From Streptomyces sp. CB02056 (GTDB lineage Bacteria > Actinomycetota > Actinomycetes > Streptomycetales > Streptomycetaceae), in the NCBI RefSeq assembly GCF_001905545.1, contig NZ_LIPD01000016.1, forward strand, positions 1 through 64,000: a stretch of 64,000 nucleotides of DNA, given 5' to 3'. The notes under the pieces were generated by a model. That model was not told where the DNA came from. It ran no database searches and was given only the letters and a program-made list of their open reading frames with translations. The position numbers and the translations under genes were made by a program. Positions 41,623-49,626 of this stretch are shown in pieces. The number at the start of each line of letters is the position of its first letter. The first letter of the stretch is position 1.

Positions 41623-42372
41623 TCAATCGATTCGTGGTGCGGATGCCAGCTCGTGGACGGGCAGGGCGGCGAAGGCCCGTTCCAGCGCGCCCAGGGCCTC
41701 GCCGATCCGCCAGGCGGCCCGGTCGCGCGGGCCCACCGGGTTGGACACGGTGCGCAGTTCGAGGGCCGGCACGCCGTACCGGGCGGCGGCCTCGGCCACG
41801 CCGAAGCCCTCCATCGCCTCGGCGACGGCGCCCGGGTGGCGGGCGGCCAGCGCGGCGGCGCGCTCGGCGCTGCCGGTGACGGTGGAGACGGTCAGCACCG
41901 GGCCGGTCACGGCGTCCAGCGCCCGCGCGGCCAGCGCGACGGCGGCCGGCGGCGGGGTGTGCCGGACGGTGCCGAAGCCCAGCTCGGTGACGTCGGCGAA
42001 GCCCTCGGGGGTCTCGGCGCCGAGGTCCGCGGCCACGATCGCGTCGGCCAGCACGGTGACGCCGACCGGGGCGAGCGGGGCGAAGCCGCCGGCGATCCCG
42101 GCCGAGACGGCCAGGGCGTACGGGTGGGCCGCCAGCGCGGTGGCGGCGGCGGCCGCGGCGGCGGCCGGGCCGACCCCGGCGGCCAGCACGTCCACCGGCA
42201 CCGCCAGGGCCCGGTGCAGCGTGCCGCCGGGCAGCGGCAGCGCGGCGGACCCGCCGGGCAGGCCGCGCAGCACCGCCTCGGCCTCGGCGGCGACCGCGAC
42301 GACGACGAGCAGCCGGGCCCCCGCGGGGTCCGACCGCTCGCCCCGGCCGTCGGCGACGGCGTGCGCGGTCAT
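41623..42372 (-). CDS. mqnB: Futalosine hydrolase
   Basis: 249 residues from ATG 42372. A nucleoside-phosphorylase-like fold: VVVAVAAEAEAVLRGLP at the start, AVSAGIAGGFAPLAPVGV, VTGSAERAAALAARHPGAVAEAMEGFGVA (the AEAMEG active-site strand), and PALELRTVSNPVGPRDRA. It removes hypoxanthine from futalosine. Close linkage to mqnD confirms the pathway. Confidence 0.92.
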   Translation of the reverse strand: MTAHAVADGRGERSDPAGARLLVVVAVAAEAEAVLRGLPGGSAALPLPGGTLHRALAVPVDVLAAGVGPAAAAAAAATALAAHPYALAVSAGIAGGFAPLAPVGVTVLADAIVAADLGAETPEGFADVTELGFGTVRHTPPPAAVALAARALDAVTGPVLTVSTVTGSAERAAALAARHPGAVAEAMEGFGVAEAAARYGVPALELRTVSNPVGPRDRAAWRIGEALGALERAFAALPVHELASAPRID

Positions 42373-42382
42373 CGCGGGACCG

Positions 42383-42913
42383 TCAGCTGTCCTGGGTGTT
42401 CAGCTGGAAGTACCAGACGGCGATCGGGGCCTCCTGGTTCGGGTCGCCCTCGACCACGGTCACCACGGTCTTGCCGCTGGAGTTCAGCAGCTTGCCCGCG
42501 GCCTGGGCGCCGGACCAGGTCTGGCCCTTGGCGGCCGAGAACAGGCTGTAGCGCCCGCCCTGGTTGGCGGAGCCGCCGTTGGTGAAGGCCCACCAGCCCG
42601 TGTCGGCCACGTTCGGCGAGACGCCGACGCCGACCCGGTCGCTGCCCACGACGTCCGAGGAGGGCAGCGAGCCGTCCTTCAGCGCCTTGGTCGCGTCCTC
42701 CTGGCACTGCTGCTGCTGGTCCTCGGTGAGCGGGCTGCCGCCGTTCCAGCACAGCGGCTGCGCGACGACCGAGGAGTTGCCCACCGTGAGCGTGGCCTGG
42801 TGGGAGATGTGCTCGGTCTGGCCGGCGGCGATGGCGACGGAGGTGCCCACCGTGGCGGCGCCGACCACGACGACGGCGCCGAGGGCGGCGATGGCACGGG
42901 AATTGAGGCTCAT
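42383..42913 (-). CDS. DUF2771-like exported protein
   Basis: 176 residues from ATG 42913. An uncleaved anchor or signal (IAALGAVVVVGAATVGTSVAIAA), then a soluble part with CWNGGSPLTEDQQQQCQEDATKAL and WWAFTNGGSANQGG. Two Cys may pair. It lies 10 bases ahead of mqnB and is probably in the same transcript. Confidence 0.75.
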   Translation of the reverse strand: MSLNSRAIAALGAVVVVGAATVGTSVAIAAGQTEHISHQATLTVGNSSVVAQPLCWNGGSPLTEDQQQQCQEDATKALKDGSLPSSDVVGSDRVGVGVSPNVADTGWWAFTNGGSANQGGRYSLFSAAKGQTWSGAQAAGKLLNSSGKTVVTVVEGDPNQEAPIAVWYFQLNTQDS

Positions 42914-42986
42914 GCGTCAGAATCTACCGGGCCGGGCCGATCACGCGACGCGGGGGTAGGCACCGCGTGTTGCCGCACCGCCCCGT

Positions 42987-44615
42987 TCAGGCCACCCGGG
43001 GGGTCGCCGGGTGCCGCCGCAGGCCCACCCGGAAGAGCGAGCGGAGCGTCCACAGCAGCGCCAGGCCGACCACCCCGGCGGCGATCGACAGGCCCAGCTC
43101 ACCGTTCAGCGGCAGCAGGATGCCGACCGCGCCGCCGGCCACCCAGGACACCTGCATCAGGGTCTCCGACCGGGCGAACGCCGAGGTCCGCACCGCCTCC
43201 GGGACGTCCCGCTGGATCAGCGCGTCCAGCGCCAGCTTGCCCAGCGAGGCCGCCATCCCGGCCACCCCGGCGACCAGAACCACCGTCACCACGCCGTACC
43301 AGAGCGCGGCCGCCGCCGTCACGCAGGTCGCCAGCAGCAGCATCGCGGCGACCGTCGCCTCCGGGCCCCGGGTGCGCAGCCAGGAGCCGAGCACCGAGCC
43401 CAGCGCGTTGCCCGTCCCGGCCGCCAGTGCCACCAGGCCCAGCGCCACCGTCGGCCGCAGCCCGCCGATCGGCTCCTCCCGCAGCAGGAAGGCCAGGAAC
43501 ATCACCAGGAAGCCGACCAGCCACTTCATCGCCGACATCGCCCGCAGCGCCAGGATCACCGAGGGGCCGACCGTGCGCAGCGAGGCCTTGACCGGCGGCG
43601 GCCGGTGGTGGATCAGGTGCGAGCCCTCGCCGTGCACCTCGGCGTGCAGGACGGCCCGCTGCTCGCCCTTGGCGGAGTCCACCGTGGGCGGCAGGTGGAA
43701 GGCCATCAGGGTGCCGACGACGAACACCAGGAAGGCGCCGCGCAGCGGCCAGCCGGGCCCGATCAGGTGCAGCAGCCCGCCCACCGCGGCGGCCACGCCG
43801 GTGGCCAGCAGCCCGGCCAGGGTGACCCGGGAGTTCGCCTTCACCAGGGACAGCCGGCTCGGCAGCAGCCGGGGCACCACCACGCTGCGCACCACCCCGT
43901 ACGCCTTGGACGCGACCAGCACGCCGAGCGCCTCCGGGTAGAGCGCGATGCCGCCGCCGGCGATCACCCCGGCCATCGTCCAGGCCAGCACGGCGCGGGC
44001 CAGCATGGCCATCGCCATGGCCGCCCGGCGGCCGTGCGGGAGGCGGTCCAGCAGCGGGCCGACCACCGGGGCCAGGAGGGCGAACGGGGCCATCGTGATC
44101 AGCAGGTAGAGCGCGACCCGGCCGCGGGCCTCGCCGGTGGGCACCGAGAAGAAGATGGTGGACGCCAGCGCGATGGTGATCAGCATGTCGCCGAAGGAGT
44201 TGAGCGCGTGCAGCTCGATCAGCTTGGCGAGGCCGGACTCGCCCGCGCCCTCGGCGGCGGTGGCCCGGCGGATCCGCCGGCCGGTGCCGTGCACCACCTT
44301 GCCGGTGCGGGAGCCGGCGGCGGAGGCGGTGCGGACCAGGAAGTGCCGGCGGGGCTCGGGGACCTCGTCCCCGAACTCGTCCTCGTCCCCGTGCCCGTCC
44401 GGCTGCCGCGCGGTCCGGTCGGGGGCTCCCGGCGTCTCCGGGGCCTCGTTCCCGGGCCGGTCAGGGGGGCCGGCGGGCGCCTCGGGGCCGTCCGCCGGCT
44501 GCGGTTCGTCCGCGCCGGGGACCGGGGGCTGCTGTCGCGGCACGGCGTCCGCCTGGTCGGGGCTGCCGGCCTGCGGGGCGCGCAGTGCGTGCTGCGACGG
44601 GTCGTGGTCCGCCAC
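42987..44615 (-). CDS. MFS transporter with long disordered N-terminus
   Basis: 542 residues from GTG 44615. The first 110 residues are Pro/Gly/Asp-rich. Then KLIELHALNSFGDMLITIALASTIFF starts the transporter, with about 12 hydrophobic segments, PVVGPLLDRLPHGRR (the intracellular A-motif), and IQRDVPEAVRTSAFARSETL. Substrate unknown. It is 73 bases upstream of the DUF2771-like gene and divergent from the DUF3027 gene. Confidence 0.85.
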   Translation of the reverse strand: MADHDPSQHALRAPQAGSPDQADAVPRQQPPVPGADEPQPADGPEAPAGPPDRPGNEAPETPGAPDRTARQPDGHGDEDEFGDEVPEPRRHFLVRTASAAGSRTGKVVHGTGRRIRRATAAEGAGESGLAKLIELHALNSFGDMLITIALASTIFFSVPTGEARGRVALYLLITMAPFALLAPVVGPLLDRLPHGRRAAMAMAMLARAVLAWTMAGVIAGGGIALYPEALGVLVASKAYGVVRSVVVPRLLPSRLSLVKANSRVTLAGLLATGVAAAVGGLLHLIGPGWPLRGAFLVFVVGTLMAFHLPPTVDSAKGEQRAVLHAEVHGEGSHLIHHRPPPVKASLRTVGPSVILALRAMSAMKWLVGFLVMFLAFLLREEPIGGLRPTVALGLVALAAGTGNALGSVLGSWLRTRGPEATVAAMLLLATCVTAAAALWYGVVTVVLVAGVAGMAASLGKLALDALIQRDVPEAVRTSAFARSETLMQVSWVAGGAVGILLPLNGELGLSIAAGVVGLALLWTLRSLFRVGLRRHPATPRVA

Positions 44616-44899
44616 AAGCCCATCCTGCCCCAGAAACGCCGAGCCGACGCGGGACCGGACTCCGCTCGGCGCGGCCCCGGAGCGGCCGTGTCCGCCCCGG
44701 ACTGTGCCGGGGCACCGGCCGACGGGTAGCCTGCCCAAGGTCGACCCGCCGGAGCGCCGGGGCGCCGGCAGGCCGGTCGAGCGGCGCGGCCGGTACCCGA
44801 GGGGGCTCCCGGTCGCGCAGAATGGACGAGGGACACCGAGCCGCGACGGAACAGGCAACACGCCGTGGGCGACAGAAGAACTGGGAGAGAATCGACGCC

Positions 44900-45793
44900 G
44901 TGAGTGCTGCGATGCGAAGCCGTACCCCCGACCGGCTCTGTGCCGAGGCCGTCGAACTCGCCCGCCAGGCCGCCGAGGAGGCCGTCGGTGCGGAGGCCGT
45001 CGGGCCGCACCTGGGCGTCCAGGCCGACGCCGACCGCGTCGTCACCCACACCTTCGAGTGCCTGGACGCGGCCTACCGCGGCTGGCACTGGGCGGTCACC
45101 GTCGCCCGCGCCCCGCGCGCCAAGAACGTGACCCTGGACGAGGTCGTGCTGCTGCCGGGCGCCGACGCGGTGCTCGCCCCCGAGTGGGTGCCGTGGAGCG
45201 ACCGGCTGCGCCCCGGCGACATGGGCCCGGGCGACCTGCTGCCCACCGGCGCCGACGACCTGCGGCTGGAGCCCGGCTGGACCGGCGAGGACGAGCCGGC
45301 GCCGAACTCCGCGGTCGCCCTGGTGGACGACGAGGACCTGGTCGTCACCGACCCGCACGTCCAGCCCGCTCCGGCCCGCGCCCGGATCAACGCCGTCGCC
45401 GAGGAGCTGGGCCTCGGCCGCAGCCGGGTGCTCTCCCGGCTCGGCCTGCACCTGGCCGCCGAGCGCTGGGAGAAGTCCCACGGCCCGCAGACCCCGATGG
45501 CGCAGGCCGCCCCGGCCTCGTGCGCGAGCTGCGGCTTCCTGGTGCCGATCGGCGGCTCGCTCGGGCAGGCCTTCGGCGTGTGCGGCAACGAGTTCGGCCC
45601 GGCCGACGGCCAGATCGTCTCCTTCGCGTACGGCTGCGGCGGGCACTCCGAGGCGGCCGTCATCCCGGCTCCGCCGGCGCCGTCCGAGCTGATCCTGGAC
45701 GAGCTGGTGGTCGAGCCGCTGCCGCTGCACCCGGACCGCGCCTCCGGCTCCGTCGAGCCCGACGGCCCGGCCGAGGAGCTCGGCCACTCCTGA
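44900..45793 (+). CDS. DUF3027 family protein
   Basis: 297 residues from GTG 44900 with GGGAGAG ten bases ahead. GWHWAVTVARAPRAKNVTLDEVVLLPG...WVPWSDRLRPGDMGPGDLLP is the family core. CASCGFLVPIGGSLGQAFGVCGNEF...YGCGGHSEA has four Cys that probably hold zinc. It is an actinobacterial protein of unknown role. A 17-bp hairpin ends the transcript. Confidence 0.9.
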   Translation: MSAAMRSRTPDRLCAEAVELARQAAEEAVGAEAVGPHLGVQADADRVVTHTFECLDAAYRGWHWAVTVARAPRAKNVTLDEVVLLPGADAVLAPEWVPWSDRLRPGDMGPGDLLPTGADDLRLEPGWTGEDEPAPNSAVALVDDEDLVVTDPHVQPAPARARINAVAEELGLGRSRVLSRLGLHLAAERWEKSHGPQTPMAQAAPASCASCGFLVPIGGSLGQAFGVCGNEFGPADGQIVSFAYGCGGHSEAAVIPAPPAPSELILDELVVEPLPLHPDRASGSVEPDGPAEELGHS

Positions 45794-45821
45794 GCCCCGG
45801 GCCTTCCCTCGGGTCTGTCTT

Positions 45822-45860
45822 CCGCGGCCCGCACTGGTCACCGACCGGTGCGGGCCGCGG
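45822..45860 (+). terminator. Hairpin terminator after DUF3027
   Basis: Arms 45822-45838 and 45844-45860 (17 bp, one G-U) around CACCG. Confidence 0.85.
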
Positions 45861-46017
45861 TGCTGTCCGGACGGTTCCGCGCGGCTCCGGGCGGGTGGCG
45901 GGGGCGCCGTCGGCGCCGGCCCGGGGCCGACGCCGGCGGGGTCCGTGGTCGGGAGCAGTCGGTGGGGCAGGGAAGAATGCCCTACGACGAACAGGGCAGC
46001 GGAAGGTGGCAGGTCCA

Positions 46018-49000
46018 GTGGAACCTCGGATCATCGGCAGCGGCACGGACGAGCACCTCGCGGACCCCTTCGGGAGCGCCGCGCTGCGCCGGCGGGTGCT
46101 GGACGCCTGGGCCGCCTCGCCGTCCCGGTTCCGGGAGGACGCCAACGCCGAGGAGGAGCTGGCGCTCGGCGGCTACCGGGACCGCCTGGTGGTCGAGTTG
46201 GCGCAGAACGCGGCCGACGCCGCGGTCCGGGCCGGCCACGGCCCCGGCCGGCTGCGGCTGACCCTCGCCGACGGCGTGCTCGCCGCCGCCAACACCGGCG
46301 CCCCGCTGGACGCGGCCGCCGTCGAGTCGCTGTCCACCCTGCGCGCCTCCTCCAAGCGCGGCGAGGCGCCCGCCGTGGGCCGGTTCGGGGTCGGCTTCGC
46401 CGCCGTCCTCGCGGTCACCGACGAGCCCGCCGTGCTGGGCGCCGGCGGCGGGGTGCGCTGGTCGCTCGGGGAGGCCCGGTCGCTGGCCGGGGCCCAGCCC
46501 GAGCTGGCCGAGGAGCTGCGCCGCCGGGACGGCCACGTGCCGCTGCTGCGGCTGCCGTTCGCGGCCGAGGGCACCGCCCCGGAGGGCTATGACACGGTGG
46601 TCGTGCTGCCGCTGCGGGACGCGGCCGCCGAGGACCTGACCCGCCGTCTGCTGGCCGGGATCGACGACGCGCTGCTGCTCACCCTGCCCGGCCTGCACGA
46701 GGTCGTGGTGGAGACCCCGGACGGCGTCCGGACGCTCACCCGGGACGCCGCCGAGACCCGCCCGGACGGGGTCACCGAGGTCACCGTCACCGACGACGCG
46801 GACGGCCGGCCGCGGCGGACGGTCTGGCAGACCGCCGGCGCCTCCGGCACGCTCGCCGCCGAGCTGCTGGCCGACCGGCCCACCGAGGAGCGCGCCCGCC
46901 CGTACTGGACGGTGACCTGGGCCGTCCCGGTCGGCGAGGACGGCGCCCCGCAGCGGCCCCGGATCGCCTCCGTGCTGCACGCGCCCACCCCCAGCGACGA
47001 GCCGGTCGGCCTGCCCGCGCTGCTGATCGCCTCCTACCCGCTGGACTCCACCCGCCGGCACGTCGCCCCCGGCCCGCTGGCCGACTTCCTCACCGAGCGG
47101 GCCGCCGACAGCTACGCCGAGCTGCTGCGCGCCCGTGGCGCCGACCTCGGCTCGCTCGGCCTCGTCCCGGCCCCGCTCGGCCAGGGCGCGCTGGACAACG
47201 CGCTGCGCGCCGGGGTGCTCTCCCGGCTGCCCGACACGCCGTTCCTGCCGCACCCGGCGCCGGTCGAGGAGGGCACGCCCGCGCTGCGGCCCCGGGACGC
47301 GACGCTGCTGGAGGGCGCGGACGGCTCGGTGGTCGAGGCGCTCTCGCCGATCTTCCCCGGGCTGCTGCCGGCCGGCCTGGAGCGCCGTGCCGAGCTGCGG
47401 GTGCTGAACGTGCGCCGGGTGCCGCTGGCCGAGGTGGTGGACCAGCTCGGCGGCCTGGACCGCGAGCCCGCGTGGTGGCGCAACCTGTACGCGGCGCTCG
47501 GCGCGGCCGACCCGGAGGCGCTCGGCGCGCTGCCCGTCCCGCTCGCCGACGGGCGGACGGTCACCGGGCCGCGGCGCGTCCTGCTGCCCTCCGAGGACGC
47601 CGACTGGGCGGCCTTCCCCGGCTACCCCGGGTCGCTCGCGGGCGCGCTCGCCGCGCTCGACCTGCGGCTGGCCCACCCCGAGGCCGCCCACCCGCTGCTG
47701 GCCAGGCTCGGCGCCGGCACCGCCACCCCGGCCGGGGTGCTGGACACCCCCGAGGCGCGGGCCGCCGTCGCCCGTTCCTACGAGCTGGCCGAGGACGACC
47801 TCGACGCGGCGCTCGAACTCGCCGACGCCGTCCTGGCGTTGGTGAAGGCCGCCGCCCCGGAGCCGGGCGCCCACCCCTGGCTGGCCCGGCTGGCGCTGCT
47901 CGACGACGAGGGCGAGCCCGCCCGGGCCGGCGAACTCGTGCTGCCCGGAAGCCCGTTCGCCGCGCTCGCCCGCGAGGAGGACGCCGGCTGGGTGGACGAC
48001 GAGCTGCTGGAGCGCTGGGGGTCCGAGGTGCTCGCCGCGGTCGGCGTGCTGGCCGACTTCGTGTTGGTGCGCGCCGAGGACGTGGTGCTCGACCCGGACG
48101 ACCTGGAGCGGCTCGACCCGACCGTCCCCGCCGACCGCGCGGCCGGCGGCCACCCCACCGGCCTGCTGGACGAGGCGCCGGACGGGCTCGCCGAGTGGGC
48201 CGAGGACGCGCTGGAGGCGCTGCAGGCCGACGAGGCGGTCGGCGTCCCGCCGGTCGCCGCCGAGCTGCTGGCCGTGCGCGACCTCGACCTGGTGGACGAC
48301 GACGCCTGGCCGGAGGCGCTCGCCGCGCTGGCCCGCCCGCCGTACCGGGAGGCCGTGGTCGGCCCGGTGCGCACCCTGCTGCCGGACGGCTCGTACGCCG
48401 ACCTGCCGCCGTACACCGCCTGGTGGCTGCGCGACCACCCGGTGCTGGCGGGCCGTGAGCCGGCCGGCCTGCGCGCCGCCGGGGCCGACCCGCTGCTGCG
48501 CGGCCTGTACGACGAGGCCCGCACCACCCTGGACGAGCAGTTCCTGCACGCGCTCGGGGTGCGCACCACGCTGGCCGCGCTGCTCGCCGAGCCGCACGGG
48601 CCGGACGAGGTGCTGGACCGGATGACCGACCCGGACGCCGAGGTCGGCCACCGCCAGCTGCACGGCATCCACACCGCGCTGGCCCGGGTGGACCGCGAGC
48701 GGATCGAGCCGCTGGACGTGGTGCGGGCGCTGCCGCCGATGGACCCGGACACCGGGCGCCGGCCGGCCCACACCGTGGTGGTGGACGCCACCGAGGCGGT
48801 CGTCGCCGACGCCCCCGACCTGGTCCAGCTGCTGCACCCGTACCCGCTGCTGCCGGTCGCCCCGGCGCTGGCCGCCGACCTCGCCGAGCGGCTGCACGTG
48901 TCGCTGGCCAGCGAGGTGGCGGGCGGCCGGGTGCTGTCCGAGGGCGTGCTGCACCGGGTCCCGGCGGTGGTGCGGGAGCTGCTGCCCGGCTGCCCGGTCG

Positions 49001-49314
49001 CCTACGAGGAGCACGAGGAGCTGCTGGTCGTCGGGCCGGAGGGCGGCGAGGCGGCGGTGGACTGGCGCTGGGACACCGGGGCGGACACCCCGGAGCCGCC
49101 GTACGACCCGGAGCTGGCCGAGGCCGGCGACGAGGACGACGAGTTCGAGGTCCCGCCGGTGCCCGGCCTGCTGCACGCGGCGACCCCGGAGGGCCTCGCC
49201 GCCGGGCTGGCCTGGTCGGTCGGGCAGTGGCACCGCCGCTTCGAGGTGCTGGCCGCGCTCAGCGAGCCCGACCGCGCCTACGAGCTCTCGGCCGCCCGGG
49301 ACTTCGAGGGCTGA
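46018..49314 (+). CDS. Large sacsin-like GHKL ATPase domain protein
   Basis: 1098 residues from GTG 46018; the open frame extends 1.9 kb upstream but that part has no protein sense. LVVELAQNAADAAVRAGHGPGRLRL (N box near residue 60), NTGAPLDAAAVESLSTLRASSK and GRFGVGFAAVLAVTD (G box) form an Hsp90-like ATP site, as in sacsin N-terminal domains. The remaining 900 residues are acidic helical sequence with no other named domain. Such proteins are conserved in streptomycetes. Role unknown, possibly chaperone-like. Confidence 0.85.
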   Translation: MEPRIIGSGTDEHLADPFGSAALRRRVLDAWAASPSRFREDANAEEELALGGYRDRLVVELAQNAADAAVRAGHGPGRLRLTLADGVLAAANTGAPLDAAAVESLSTLRASSKRGEAPAVGRFGVGFAAVLAVTDEPAVLGAGGGVRWSLGEARSLAGAQPELAEELRRRDGHVPLLRLPFAAEGTAPEGYDTVVVLPLRDAAAEDLTRRLLAGIDDALLLTLPGLHEVVVETPDGVRTLTRDAAETRPDGVTEVTVTDDADGRPRRTVWQTAGASGTLAAELLADRPTEERARPYWTVTWAVPVGEDGAPQRPRIASVLHAPTPSDEPVGLPALLIASYPLDSTRRHVAPGPLADFLTERAADSYAELLRARGADLGSLGLVPAPLGQGALDNALRAGVLSRLPDTPFLPHPAPVEEGTPALRPRDATLLEGADGSVVEALSPIFPGLLPAGLERRAELRVLNVRRVPLAEVVDQLGGLDREPAWWRNLYAALGAADPEALGALPVPLADGRTVTGPRRVLLPSEDADWAAFPGYPGSLAGALAALDLRLAHPEAAHPLLARLGAGTATPAGVLDTPEARAAVARSYELAEDDLDAALELADAVLALVKAAAPEPGAHPWLARLALLDDEGEPARAGELVLPGSPFAALAREEDAGWVDDELLERWGSEVLAAVGVLADFVLVRAEDVVLDPDDLERLDPTVPADRAAGGHPTGLLDEAPDGLAEWAEDALEALQADEAVGVPPVAAELLAVRDLDLVDDDAWPEALAALARPPYREAVVGPVRTLLPDGSYADLPPYTAWWLRDHPVLAGREPAGLRAAGADPLLRGLYDEARTTLDEQFLHALGVRTTLAALLAEPHGPDEVLDRMTDPDAEVGHRQLHGIHTALARVDRERIEPLDVVRALPPMDPDTGRRPAHTVVVDATEAVVADAPDLVQLLHPYPLLPVAPALAADLAERLHVSLASEVAGGRVLSEGVLHRVPAVVRELLPGCPVAYEEHEELLVVGPEGGEAAVDWRWDTGADTPEPPYDPELAEAGDEDDEFEVPPVPGLLHAATPEGLAAGLAWSVGQWHRRFEVLAALSEPDRAYELSAARDFEG

Positions 49315-49547
49315 GCCCCGCGGCGCGCACCGGTCGGCCGGTCGGTGCGCGCCCGCAGCCGCCGGTAGACGGCGGTGGTGGCGGTCAGCCAGACCGCGCC
49401 GAGCGTCACCAGCGCGGCGGTCCGCAGCGCGGGCGTGGGCCGGACGGTCAGCCCGACGCCCGCCATCGCCAGGGCGGCCAGTCCGGCCGCCGCCAAGCCG
49501 CCCAGGAAGGCGATGAACGCCTCCAGGTCCCCACCCCTGCGTGCCAT
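49278..49547 (-). CDS. Small two-TM membrane protein
   Basis: 89 residues from ATG 49547 with AAGGGGG seven bases ahead. FIAFLGGLAAAGLAALAMAG and LRTAALVTLGAVWLTATTAVY are membrane segments; the C-terminus is basic. It overlaps the end of the GHKL ATPase gene by 37 bases on the other strand. Confidence 0.7.
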   Translation of the reverse strand: MARRGGDLEAFIAFLGGLAAAGLAALAMAGVGLTVRPTPALRTAALVTLGAVWLTATTAVYRRLRARTDRPTGARRGAQPSKSRAAESS

Positions 49548-49626
49548 TCGGCACCCCCTTCCGGGGTCATCATCGGGTGTGCGCGGGGGGCTTGTCACGC
49601 GGTGGCGCGGCCGGCCGGCGGCTCCG

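Noticed and set aside
44137..46017. 1.9-kb N-terminal extension of the GHKL ATPase frame
   Set aside because: It overlaps the MFS, DUF3027 and terminator regions in a wrong frame and has Arg/Pro-rich nonsense composition.
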